Shown: positions 37,415 to 48,134, counted from the first letter of the stretch. The stretch: DNA of 64,000 nt from Branchiostoma belcheri (GCF_001625305.1 NW_017803909.1:8714481-8778480); one strand, 5' to 3'. Program-made: numbers and translations. Notes: generated by a model from the sequence alone, not told the origin.

Positions 37415-37823
37415 GGCCACAGCAAGTAATTTTTATGGATGACATCAGCTCGCGCTTTAATTTTCGCCTGATTTTGGAAAAAAAAACAAGAAATTTTGTT
37501 GCCTTCTGACAGTGACGAAAATGGGTAAAGATGTCTGTTGCCATACCGGAAGGTGGATGACAGATGACTATAAAGAGAGGAGATGAGAAAAGGCTTTGAT
37601 TTACATGTAATGTTTTGTTTCTTACTTTGATGCAGTGATATGTGATGTTGGCTATGTATATGTGATGTTCCCACTGAATCAAAACCATTTGTACAATGAT
37701 TGCGTCAAAATTTGAAATGTAGGAACCTTGTTTTTTTTTGGCTCATCTTTTTTTTTTTCTGCCCGCTCGCATTAGATTCAGGGTCTGCAGAGAATATCTG
37801 ATAATAGAGAATTTGCTGTGGCC
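37415..37823. mobile_element. PIF/Harbinger-like MITE, family H1 (copy 5)
   Basis: Ends ggccacagcaagtaattttt and atttgctgtggcc. The flanks are TAA and TTA, so the duplication is not perfect. Its internal frame is interrupted by a stop after ERR. Confidence 0.7.
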
Positions 37824-38040
37824 TTATTATTCAAAACACATGGTTCAATTCATAACTTGTCTATAACCAATGTCGCTACTTCAGCTCGAATTCCTCCTTC
37901 ATACCAGTACCAACTGTCCTACATCACAACTGTTTCTTTCTTTCTCTATTCAACGTGCAACAACAATACATGTGGGTGCACTATGCAACAAACTGAGATG
38001 TTCCTCTATTGGTCACCTTACTTCTCAACTACATCACAAT

Positions 38041-41000
38041 TCAGTCCAGGTGTTTTGATGTTGTCACGATTGCCATATCCAGGTGAGTCTCTAGCTCCTC
38101 TTCCTTGATGTTATCTGTATCAAAACTCAGGTGTGAAGATGTATCTGTATGAAAGTCCATCTCCAGTCCATCTTCCTTCTCAACTTTGATACTAACTGTA
38201 TCATTACTCGACTGAGATGTATTACTATTAGTGTTGCTATAATTGTTATATTCTACTTTATCCTCTTCCTTAATGTTAGAACCAAGCTGAGGACATGATA
38301 CGTTTGTGTTGTCAAAACTACAAAGGTTCATCCCATGTTCATCTTCCTTCTCCACCTTAGTACGGACTGTGCCACCCCAAATTAACTGAGAAGACAAGAT
38401 GGGGCTGTGGTCATCTTCTTGTTTAACAGGAATAGGAACTGCACTTGAACATAGATGAGAGGATGTAATGCTATCATCACAGTCATTAAGGTCTATCTCT
38501 AGTTCATCCTTCTCTTTCAAATGTATGTCAAGTTCACCAGCAGTTGGCTGAGAACATGTGTTGCTGTTTTCAGAAGTACTTAAGCCATTCATGTCCTTGG
38601 CAGGTTCCTCCCTTGGTCCTGGTACAAGATACTTTCTTCTCTTTGCCTTGTTTGGTGAGTGTGTGTTGCTTGGTTTTTGAGTAGCTGTGAAAGGTGTGGA
38701 TGCTCCATTCTCTCTCACTCCCACCTTCTCTGGTTGCACTGGATCTGTATCAGTGTCCCCAATCCTCACAAAGTCACAATGACTGTCCTCCTTGCCCAAA
38801 GTCTTAGGAAATACTGGCTCATCTTTTTTTGGTTCAAGTACATGTACTTGCTTTCTACACTTCTTATGTGTGGGCGTCTGCAATTCATTGTTTGGTGAAG
38901 TCGCAGGCACAGGTGTCGTCATCTCTGTTTCAGTCATATTCTTGCTCTGTGTGAGGCTGGGCTTACAAGTCGGAGGTTGTAAAATCTGTGGACAATTTGC
39001 AGCATCATTTACTAGTAAGTCTTGGCTGGTATCTGGAGCTGTATAACCAGGCCCTACGTAATGTACCTTCACGGGCACACATTCGTCTGAGGCCCCATGA
39101 TCTCTGACAGTTAACCCTTCACTGTCTGTGCCAGACTTCTGAGGCCCAAGCAGCAGGAACCAGAGGAAATCTTTATCACTGCTGAAGCCCTTGTCTGCCA
39201 TGGAGTCGTTCCACAGAGTCAGTAACCCCCGGTCTAGCAGCAGTGTTTTGTGGGTACTCTGACTGCCCGTGTAGGCTGAAGACTGGTCGCCTTTGTAATA
39301 CCTGCAATGGAAGAATGAATGACTTTCATTCCTTTCTCACGAGATTTTAAAAATGTGAGGTGCTTATGCTGTAGTTACGGCTACATGTATAATTTTGATG
39401 AATTAAAGTCTCCCCTTTTGCCTTTGCCTAAAGTCAGGTACACAGGTACATGTACCTGGCTCAGGCTGGGTGGACGAGGAAAGCTGTGTGAAGTGCCTGT
39501 CTCAGGGACACAATACTTGGTTCAGTAGTGCTGCCAGCCTGTCAGAAATGGAACCCTTCTAGGGGGCTTGCATGGTTGGGGTCCCGACAACACTCTACGC
39601 TAAATTTTGAGAGCTGGCTATGTATTACGCTGAATTCAGGAAATTTCCCGATTATGCTTTACGATAAATTCCAAGTTGCTACAACCCTCTACTTAGAATT
39701 AAAACGGCGAATATGCTCTACGCAAAATGTATCAAGTATGCTCCACGTTGAATTAGAGCGGTCTGTCTACACTCTACGTAGAATTAAAATGGCCAATTAC
39801 ACTCTACAGAAAAGGGCATGCGGGCCCCCTTCTAGCGTCTGTAGTAGTAGTAGTAGTAGTAGTAATACATATATGTATTAGTAGTATACTAGCAGTAGCA
39901 GTAGTAGTAGTAGTAGTAATAGTAGTAAGTACATGTAGTCGGACTATTAGCTACTCTCCAAGCAGAGGTTGATGGTGGAAGATCGTTTGATTTTTATATA
40001 TGGCCTTTTTTTTTGTCTGTAACACTACTCTTGTGGTAGAGACAAAAAAAACGGACCATATATAAAAACGATCTTCCACCATCAACCTCTGCTTGGAGAG
40101 TACTATTAGCATTGAATCCATCAATGCCAGATGCTTGATACAAAATGTCATTTTACCTGTCTAGCAGGAACTTGGCCATCTGGTCGTCTGTGAGCCTCAG
40201 TGCCTTACAGGCCCCCTTCCATCGGCTGAGCTGACTCTGCAGGTTTACACTCAGGTTCTCGGCTGGCACGTCTGGGGTGTCCTCAGTTCGCTTTCTTTTG
40301 GCAGTCTTCTTCACTGAACTGATCAGCTCCACTTCTGGTGCCTGGGAGGAAATTGTGTAGAGCTTGAAACGTGTGCAGTGGATTTACTTTGTGAGGTTAC
40401 TGCAACAGGGGTGCCAGAGTACATGTATACAGTGCAATTTTACGGAATACAGTGCAATTTTACAGTGCAATTTTATAGAATACAGTACAATCGTATTAGT
40501 ATAAAGTGCAATTTTACTAATAAAATTACTAGTAAAATTGCACTTTATACTAATACGATTGTACTGTATTCTGTAAAATTGCAAGTTGTACACTAACATG
40601 ATTGCACTGTATTCCGTCAAATTGTACTGTATATATACTAATACGATTGCACTGTATAATGTCACGTGTATTCAGTAAAATTGCACTGTATACTCTGCTC
40701 TGGCACCACTGTGCAAAAACAGCAAACATCAAACCACCGTGAAGGTTTCCCCAGATTCCCTCATATGTTCACCTCTAATCCCTGGCTGTGACCTTCAGGT
40801 TCTCGGCCCCCATTTCCTGTGTCTGACTTTTAGACCTTCCTGTCATCACCCCCCCCCATGTGCTGTCAACCTACATGTGCTCTGTCCGGACAAACATACA
40901 CACAAACCCATGCCAACGCATCGCACTATACTTCCTTCCACAAATGTAAAAAATAAAGGTTTGAATTCCATAATCTTCCTTGACACAATACATTTACCTT

Positions 41001-41497
41001 CTACAAATTTTCTAAAAGGAGATTTGGGACATGACATCATAAAGCAACATATACTCTATATGCCAGCGGTGCAAACATACCACACTATGCTCATGTCGCT
41101 CCTTGGGTTTCAACAACTTAGGAAATATTTGTCCCTGCTTTGAGATCTCATCTTCTGAAAACAGAGTGGGAACGGCGTCGAAGTTGAGTAACGTCCTCGC
41201 GGTCGTACTCATCCTTTTCCTCATCTCTGATTCTGAGAAGCAGCTGTGTTCAAAATGTCGTGAACAGACCCGCCAGTTACCGAAGATGGTGTCATCCTGC
41301 AGCATCCAACTGAGCCTTTCGGACGTAACGTCGCTGATCGTGTGGCCCCTGATGTTCTCGACCCACCTCTGACGCTGCCGGGCGTTTGTAGGAAATCTAT
41401 GAAAGGTTACTCCCTTGTGTTTAGTAGCTGTTCCACCCTTGTTGCAAACAACACACCGCACACCCACCATCTTTGTTTTCTTTTTTTCAACTTCCAA
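38041..41497 (-). CDS. THAP zinc-finger protein B (3 exons), paralogue of A
   Basis: Exons 41497-41081, 40341-40157 and 39301-38041 join in phase (0, 2) to 620 residues. Exon 1 encodes a THAP domain (VRCVVC, then GVTFHRFP, WRVCSRHF and DAVPTLF). As in gene A a second ATG (41470) precedes the domain more closely. Exon 2 has a basic KKTAKRKR stretch and the same ENL..LSRWKGACKALRLTDD helix as gene A. Exon 3 begins YYKGD and shares TLLLDRGLLTLWNDSM and DKDFLWFLLLGPQKSG with gene A, then carries RAKRRKY, DELEIDLNDC and repeated VKQED and (I/T)KVEKED motifs. It is shorter than A mainly because the variable repeats are fewer and the VNx exon is absent. Likely a nuclear DNA-binding regulator with several SUMO acceptor motifs. 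It arose with A by duplication; the NHL gene lies between them. Confidence 0.75.
39558..39838. mobile_element. MITE with internal cgctctacg sub-repeats (copy 3)
   Basis: Ends ctagggggcttgcatgg and gggcatgcgggccccctt, with blocks such as tatgctctacgcaaaatg inside. It lies in intron 2 of THAP gene B. Confidence 0.65.
39839..39930. repeat. (agt)n microsatellite
   Basis: Imperfect tagtagtag runs on both sides of a short tatatgtatt interruption, in intron 2 of THAP gene B. Confidence 0.85.
39952..40102. mobile_element. short MITE, family H6 (8-bp TSD), copy 2
   Basis: Perfect inverted ends tactctccaagcagaggttg bound 151 bp. ctattagc stands directly outside on both sides (39944-39951 and 40103-40110). 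The arms include ggtggaagatcgtttg. It is a nearly pure hairpin. Confidence 0.85.
40406..40711. mobile_element. tacagtgcaatttta repeat element (copy 2, in THAP gene B intron 1)
   Basis: The ends aggggtgccagagta and its inverse enclose about twelve tacagtgcaatttta-type blocks, in one sense in the left half and the other in the right half, so the element is a palindrome made of repeats. Confidence 0.65.
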
Positions 41498-41518
41498 AAT
41501 GGCGGCTGGTGACCTGTG

Positions 41519-41731
41519 ATAGTCTCCCCCAGAATCCTTTTGCAGGCTATATAATTCGTAGAAATTGGCATAAAAAGGGGATTTAATTGGCCAGATAAGG
41601 TAGGCTACATCGCCAAATTGGACCCTCGATGGCCAGCTACTTTAATTGGCCAATTAAATCCCCTTTTTTATGCCGACTTCTGCGATCTACCGTCCTGCAA
41701 AAGGAGTCTGGTGGAGACTATACCTGTGTGT
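41519..41731. mobile_element. foldback element between THAP genes B and C
   Basis: The ends atagtctccccc and ggtggagactat, and inner arms tggcataaaaaggggattta and its inverse, make a hairpin. It begins 22 bp upstream of the gene B start codon, so it lies in the B promoter region or 5' leader. Confidence 0.65.
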
Positions 41732-41808
41732 GACGTAATGAGGTCAACATAACTCGCGGGAAAGCATATGTGGTTTTCTTTCTAAAACATGATCCTACCT
41801 CACAATTC

Positions 41809-42489
41809 TCACTTGTCAAAGCCAGAGGTAACGACAATACGAACCTGTTTTCGACCTCTCTTCTCACGTTGACGATCTGGCGACTCCCGTGTTTTCTTCT
41901 CACCACAAAACACGGTTGGAAGGGCTTCCTCAGAAAGAGCGACCTGCACAGGGGTGCACAGTGGGGTTTTGCGGTGTCCTTTTCGCTGCAGTCGGGGTTG
42001 CTTGTTGTTCGGCGATCCGCTTCTTCCTGCGTTCTTTAGCTCTTTCAGCCCTGGCTCCTGCCTCCTTCTGTTGTCTTCCTTTCGCATCTTTATCACACGT
42101 ACCCGTGAATGCTCATTCCTATGCTGATACTTTGAAGGTGGACGGCACTGCTTCCTGTCATTCTCACCCGGTCCCGAGAACAGGGTCGGTACAGCATCTT
42201 TCTCAAGTTCCAGGTAAGTTGTGTGGTCAGGGCACAGCTGCCTTTTCAAGAATGACTTTCGCGTGAAGCATCCGGGCTGGAAATGGTCTGAACACACCCG
42301 CCAGTGGAAGCCCTTCTTGTGTACTAACTCCTTGATTTTCTCTGGCGTCAGTTTATTTACAAGATTGTTCCTCATGCTGACCAACCACCTGTGTAGCCTA
42401 TCGTAGTCTCTTGGAAACTTGTGGAAGCTTACGCCGCGCTCCTTTGACGCAGGACCATACCAACAGCCACAACTTGCACAACGTGGCAT
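41809..42489 (-). CDS. THAP zinc-finger protein C, single exon
   Basis: 226 residues, uninterrupted from ATG 42489 to the stop at 41809. The THAP domain fills the first ~95 residues: CASC near the N-terminus, GVSFHKFPRD, HRWLVSMRN, WRVCSDHF and then DAVPTLF. The remainder is basic (KMRKEDNRRRQ, REKRGRKQ), consistent with nuclear localisation and DNA contact, and holds a second box-like EEALPTVF. It lacks the C-terminal SUMO-motif region of genes A and B and is more distant from them than they are from each other. The start is good because THAP domains usually begin a few residues after Met. An exon further downstream is possible, but I see no need for one. Confidence 0.7.
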   Translation of the reverse strand: MPRCASCGCWYGPASKERGVSFHKFPRDYDRLHRWLVSMRNNLVNKLTPEKIKELVHKKGFHWRVCSDHFQPGCFTRKSFLKRQLCPDHTTYLELEKDAVPTLFSGPGENDRKQCRPPSKYQHRNEHSRVRVIKMRKEDNRRRQEPGLKELKNAGRSGSPNNKQPRLQRKGHRKTPLCTPVQVALSEEALPTVFCGEKKTRESPDRQREKRGRKQVRIVVTSGFDK

Positions 42490-42839
42490 ACCTGCAGCGA
42501 GCTACGTACTGGCAGACAGACTGAAAAATGGCGCGCGCTCCAAATCTAATATCTGTTCCAATATAACCGGTGACGTAACAGGTCAAGTCGCAGCGCCGCC
42601 TAGCGGACAATCGGGCGCTAGCCTGTCAGATATCACAGCAAGTATGTGCGGGGTTGGCAGAAACCAATAAATCACCATTTACAAATAGGATTTTGGGTGG
42701 AAACGCCCCAAACTGAAAGTATTGGATTTGATGACCCACCCCGAGGTGAATATGGTGTTGCCTTGCCAGTTGCTATAACCGCCGAATGAAGCCACCGAGC
42801 AGTGAGCACAGCGAACGCGGAGCGGATCTTGGGGAGCGG

Positions 42840-42915
42840 ACGAAAGCTAACAAGGCTGGCACTCAGGCTAGTGTCTCCCTGCATTCAGCAGGTCGTGAGT
42901 TCAAACCCCTTTCAG
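42840..42915 (+). mobile_element. tRNA-like SINE fragment
   Basis: gctggcactcaggctagtg followed by tcgtgagttcaaacccc resembles A- and B-box promoter parts of a tRNA-derived SINE. No cloverleaf can be drawn with confidence. Confidence 0.35.
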
Positions 42916-43224
42916 GCCATAAAGAATTTCTATGAATTGGCAATACAGTGAATTCTGTTGGACTTAGCGATGAGAAAGATTTGAACACGACGTCGTGCGG
43001 TTATGGGGATGGACAAGTGATACACAGTGTGTATCAAATTTAAAAGCACCATTATCTTACATAGTGGTGATTTCAATATTCTTACATTTACCATGCCCAG
43101 CTGTAACCAAATCAACTTTAATACCAAAATGTTACAAAAGTAGAGACGTTTAGAGTTGTCATTTACTTTTTTTAAATACTAGTATTGGAGCATGCCATCT
43201 GTAGTGATTCCAGCCCATTTTAAC

Positions 43225-43660
43225 AGATATATATAGAATACAACACGGGGTATTCCGTATCGCCCGAGGTATCGGCCCGACCGCGGGTCGGATCGCCCGA
43301 CGGCCGCAGGCCGGAGGGCGATCCGACTCGCGGGAGGGCCGGGACCGAGGGCGATGCGGAATACACCGTGTTGTATTTTATTTATATCATACCCACCCAA
43401 AAAAACACGCCTTTCAATGCAAGATGAGCCAAAAGTTGGTGCCATTGAACCCTAAACTGCAACAACACCAATTCCAACGTCCGGATTCTGTATTCGAATT
43501 TTCGAAAGGGGCACAAGCGGGTAGGGCGAAACGCGTTCGAATCGTTTTATGGAAGCCAGGGAAGCGTTCGATAACGGGTTCCGGACCGGGCCGTACCGTA
43601 ACGTACGGCCCGGTCCGGAACCCGTTATCGAACGTTATCGCGGCCCGGGTATGATATAAT
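43225..43660. mobile_element. GC-rich double-hairpin element
   Basis: The first palindrome (about 43225-43385) pairs aatacaacacggggtattcc with ggaatacaccgtgttgtatt and has CpG-rich inner arms. The second (about 43565-43642) pairs cgataacgggttccggaccg with its inverse. atatcataccc near 43384 and gggtatgatat at about 43648 form an outer inverted pair. No open frame of interest. Confidence 0.6.
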
Positions 43661-43663
43661 ATA

Positions 43664-44230
43664 TATTATCATATAGCCGGGTGACGTTGACCAATCAGAA
43701 GGCTCCATTCCACATTCTTTATGTCGCCGTAATGTCACAGAAATAGAGTCAAAATTAATCACCCGCATATGACCTCAGGTGAACCAATAGAACACGGCTC
43801 TAGTTCTAAAAAATCCAAAAATAACTTGAGTTGTGTTCCGATGACCTCGGGTGACTCCCATAAGAACACCTGTTCCCTGCCTGTGACCCAGATAAAAGAC
43901 ATAGAACGTGAACTCTACCCAGTGACCTCAGGTGACTCCAGATGGAACAAATATTCTTATGTTCTATTCAGCATGTGCAAAGGGTAAATTGTACGTTGTG
44001 TCACTCTTCACTGCATCAGTTTGGATAGGCTATCGTGTAAGCTATATGATAATAGTGTTAATGGCCCGCCCTTTCTCGGTGAATATGGTGTGATAAAGCC
44101 TTGTCAGTTCCTATAACCACCTCATAAAGCCACCTCGTTCGCTTCGCTCACTTGGTGGCTTTATTCGGTGGTTATAGGAACTGACAAGGCTTTATCACAC
44201 CATATTCACCTCGGGGCGGGACATTAACCT
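43664..44230. mobile_element. composite element with inverted ends and terminal hairpin (copy 2)
   Basis: Same organisation as 30482-31055: a tattatcatatagc end, internal tgacctcaggtgac-like motifs, the inverse end at 44041-44054, then a hairpin with aatatggtgtgataaagcct arms. Confidence 0.65.
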
Positions 44231-44284
44231 TTAATTAGCTGCTTCTAGAACGTCATATTAACGTAATTTTGTCTTTTTCCCCAG

Positions 44285-44405
44285 CCTCCGACCTTCTGTT
44301 CGGAAGATCAGGCCAGAGTTGGAACAGCTGACAGAACAGACCGACTACGTCCCCTCCGCTAGCGGTGTGGTTACCGGTACACCACCAGATGACGCATACT
44401 CGTGA
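44285..44405 (+). CDS. candidate terminal coding exon of an unidentified plus-strand gene
   Basis: After a good acceptor (gtctttttccccag) an open frame with one leading base reads VRKIRPELEQLTEQTDYVP... and ends ...TPPDDAYS-stop, 39 codons. The pyrimidine tract, charged non-repetitive composition and clean stop suggest a real last exon, but I do not recognise the protein. No partner exon is visible within several kb upstream, where the THAP genes lie on the opposite strand. It could belong to a gene with a long intron or be a relic. Confidence 0.35.
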
Positions 44406-44580
44406 CGATCATCGTACTTCATCACTAGTACTTCATACTGGCTATGCTATCTTCTCCGCTAGGACACGCTGCTTCAAGTTGGCAGAAGCAGCGTCTCCTG
44501 GCGGAAAAGGTAGGTTGTGCACACCTGTAATATAGTATGGTCCCCGCACGACCAGGATCTCCCAAGGAGAAAATGATCGA

Positions 44581-44628
44581 ACGGATGGATGGATGGATAG
44601 ATAGATGGATGGATGAATGAATAAGCCT
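44581..44628. repeat. (gatg)n microsatellite
   Basis: Imperfect ggatggatggatagat run. Confidence 0.85.
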
Positions 44629-44808
44629 TTATTAACATGTCTTGCGCTTTCTGCACCCAGCCCACATGGGTTAAGACACCGGAATAAACTACTAGTACAA
44701 AATACAGTAGAGGTACAATTAACCAAAACTGAACAAAAAAGATAAATAGAATAGAATTTGGGGTTAAAATCAGAACCAGGAAAACGGCAGGCTAACGTAG
44801 GGGTAGTG

Positions 44809-45016
44809 TAGCCTCTACCAGGCACCGCGGATCGCTGGAAAAATAGTAGAAATTGGCCAAATAAAGAGATAGTATACCCGGGGTGTTAGACGGCCAGAGA
44901 GGATTGCAAATTGGATCCTCTCTGGCCGGCTAACTCCCCTGGTATACTACATGTATCTCTTTATTTCGGACAATTTCTGCTATTTTTCCAGCATCAGCGG
45001 TGCCTGGTAGAGGCTA
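44809..45016. mobile_element. foldback with exact 9-bp TSD
   Basis: Ends tagcctctaccaggcac and gtgcctggtagaggcta, with arms reaching tttggccaaataaag-type sequence. ggggtagtg stands directly outside on both sides (44800-44808, 45017-45025). The 9-bp duplication and long arms point to Mutator-like foldbacks. Confidence 0.8.
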
Positions 45017-45084
45017 GGGGTAGTGAGTTGGAGTACATCCCTTTCTTACCTCCCTAACCGAAGCTACTAGTGAAAAAACATCCA

Positions 45085-45240
45085 CTTAACAGGTGGTTAG
45101 AGTGAGGAACGTCGTGTAAAATACCTCTCTGAAATTAAGGACGCAACGTCTAGCAAGACCAGAAATGCCAAGACTCGAACTCGAGATGACCTCTCGGTCC
45201 AGTATCCGCTAGTCTAGCCATTCGGCCATTGCACACCACT
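45085..45240 (-). mobile_element. tRNA-derived SINE (different family)
   Basis: Read on the minus strand: aatggccgaatggctagact, then a B-box-like gagttcgagtcttgg, then a body with ttacacgacgttcctcac. Related in plan to the 21.8 and 61.5 kb SINEs but with a different head. Confidence 0.55.
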
Positions 45241-45284
45241 CAGAAAAACGTACATGTACTAGCGTATAATCAGAACTTTTTAAA

Positions 45285-45690
45285 AAAGGCATTCAATGCA
45301 ATTTCAGGGCAGCAAAACTGGAAATATTGTGAATTACGCTTTATGATATTGACAAATACTGCTTCACTCACTCACTCACTCACTCACTCACTCACTCACT
45401 CACTCACTCACTCACTCACTCACTCACTCACTCACTCACTCACTCACTCACTCACTCACTCACTCACTCTTAACATTAGTACATTTGCTTCACATTAGCA
45501 CATTTGAATCAGTATCTTTATACTTTTGGGCATTTAAACTTGCAGGAACAAGCCCTAAGATGAGTCCTTTATTTTCTGGGTGGTATCCTAAAAATCAGCC
45601 CAGGGCCCTTCCGCAACAATTTTCCGTCAGAATGTTGGGTATTTTTGGCCCATGAGGGTCAATATACATTGGGACGGTGTGGTTTCAACG
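45285..45690 (-). repeat. dispersed repeat, copy with (cact)n insertion
   Basis: ttcagggcagcaaaactgga, then tgagtcctttattttctggg, aaaatcagcccagggccctt and tcaatatacattggga match, in inverted order, 52660-52935. Here the copy is expanded by a perfect (cact)n run at about 45364-45470. Confidence 0.65.
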
Positions 45691-45956
45691 AAGCTAGTCA
45701 GCTCTACGCTCCACGTGCAAGAGGATTGAGTGAGTGAGTGAGTGGTTTCAACTCAGTATGTAGATAAGTGACTAGAATATTGACTTCGAAAAGTCGGGTT
45801 TCAAGCCCTAAAAACTGCACTGGATGCCTTTAAAACATAAATTCTCCGTGGGGTGTGTAACGGAGGTTTCCGACTAGGATGACGGCTGCCACGTGACTGA
45901 TGCCTCTGTCCTCGCGATGCCGATGACAGATCAAAGTCCGAAGTTCCTCCACTGTC

Positions 45957-46034
45957 ACAGCCTGGGTACCATCCGGATTTTCGCTCCGCATCGCTCGAAA
46001 AAATTGCGTTGCGGAGCGAAAATCCGGATGGTCT
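45957..46034. mobile_element. 78-bp hairpin with exact 9-bp TSD
   Basis: ggtaccatccggattttcgc faces gcgaaaatccggatggt. tccactgtc lies directly on both sides (45948-45956, 46035-46043). It interrupts a minus-strand open frame (45830-46099) that stays open through the insert; that host frame has no recognised domain. Confidence 0.75.
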
Positions 46035-46299
46035 TCCACTGTCCGGCAGGTGGACAAAGCGCAGGAAGGTCCAGCATGCCTGTTTCTATGCGTCATCATT
46101 TCTAGTCTTCACTAAACACATTTTATTGCTGAAAAATTAGCACAAATTTTGCCATATCTTGCCAAATAAGGTAGATAAATTGTTAGATGAGTTCGCTGTC
46201 AATAGAACTAAAATGTGCACACACTGAACTACATGTATGTAGCTCTATAGCTGCCTAACACCTCTAGCAAATTGTTTCCCACCACATTTGGCTAATTTC

Positions 46300-46960
46300 T
46301 TCTATTTTTTCAGCAACAAGAGGAGCCTGCGTCATTCCGGCGGAAGTCGCCGTGAGGGTGGCCGCCGCGCGGACCGTGGGACCCGGCGGGCGTCTTAACC
46401 CCGTGTTTAACACACAAAGCGATCCCGTGTTCCGGCTCTTTAGAGTAATTTGTCCCCTTAATTAGCTCTTTCTTTACAACACTTCTCCGCTGAAAAGGTG
46501 CGAAGTGGAGGAGCCCCATATTCCTTTGTCGCACCTGCAAGTGAACACCTTGACAAAGAGGATTCGCCCCACCTGGGGGTAAGGGGTTCCGACCCGCGGG
46601 GTCACAGAACACGCCGGGCGCGTGGGATCAATTCTGCCGAGCATGAAAAGCCTCATTGACACATCAGGGGCCAAGAGGGTCCGCGACAAGGTCTCGTAAC
46701 CGACCTGGCGAAACCGATATCAAAATAATCCCCGAGTTTATTTTGCCGCGGCTGTCCGGCGTGCGCTCCCCGGAGGAAGTGATACTCCCCCCGACCACCT
46801 GTGCTCACCTGCCCCGGCACATATCCTCCCAGTTTCTCTAGGGAAGAAGGCGCTTTGTTGTATCTGTAACATTACTCCCGGCAACGCGATCTCTCCCTTT
46901 GTTCTAAGTTGTGTTGTTATTCTTGCTGGCATTGTTGGTTATCTTAATGGCCATTGTGCG
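46300..46960. promoter_or_regulatory. GC-rich, repeat-free block upstream of the GDF gene
   Basis: It is rich in CpG, free of the repeat families and about 3 kb upstream of the ligand start codon. Motifs such as cgcacctgcaagtg (E-box) and ccttaattagctc (homeobox core) are present. No coding domain. Candidate enhancer or alternative promoter. Confidence 0.3.
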
Positions 46961-48130
46961 GGTAACTCTTGGGTAAACCGTCTCGAGAGGCCGTGTCAAC
47001 CCGTCACAGCGGCGTTTTCTACCGCCGGCGAGGACGGTGACAGTCCGCAGGAATTTGAGTTATGCGAACGAGAAGGACGAACAGTTTCCTGAAGACCTCG
47101 CGTTGCGAAACTTGAGACGTCTTAGACAATGTTAGATGACAGTTTTTGTAATAGAAGGAATGTGCGATGGTGTCGCGATAGTTCATTGGGTTACAACGTG
47201 AGATAAGGAAATGCTGACGCAAACTGCACCTGGAAACGTTTGAAATATTTCCTGTAAAACACTCGACTGGATAAATTCTATTCAGAGACTCATCCTACAT
47301 GTGTATGAAAGTAAAACAAAATGGATTTTACAATCACAAAACACAATCAGTCTATTACACAACACTGATAGAATAGAATATATTGGTTACAGTTTCAACT
47401 ACTACTACTATAAACCACTACCGACTGTAAAGTAGGTAGATTCAAATCCACAGTAGCTGGCTGTACGTAGCTCCACAGTTACTGACAAGTGTCCAAATTA
47501 TATAGCCGCTGAGTACATGTCATCTACGTATACATCTATTTAATAATCTATTTAAGGTGCCGATGCTTTTTCCATCAACTCGACAAGCATTTTCCATTTC
47601 TGTCATGTCAAGATAATTGTTTATTTTGCGTCGTTACTTATATATCATTCATTTATCAATGTTAGTCTTCAAAAGACCTCTTCGTGGACTGAAAATAGTA
47701 GAAATCTGTGGTAATAGGAGTATGAGAGAGGGGCAACATATTAACACGGCGAAATCATAAAAAGCCCATAGTGGACAGAAAAGATCTCTCACTTCGATGG
47801 GACTAATACTACTAGCTAATACTACTAACACTTCTCATATCTGAACCATAACATGATCGGCATAAAAATACATTGTTCTTAATACTGGTCGGTTTCTGCG
47901 TCAAATGTGTTAGATGTAAATTTTGAGAACATGGATCTTAAAAAAATTAAGAAAACCCATGTTTTATTTATGTCTACTGGCGGAAGAATTTCGGAATGTG
48001 GATGGGTGTTGCCTGGAGGTGGGAAACATAGTTTATGTCATTATACTTCGTTCTACTTCTTAAACTATAACACTTATGTTTACTTACTCATATACTAGTC
48101 GCTAACAGCTGCAGACTAACTACACTGGCT
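46961..48130. other. non-coding stretch
   Basis: AT-rich intergenic DNA; short open frames only, none with a domain. Confidence 0.4.
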
Positions 48131-48134
48131 ATAT

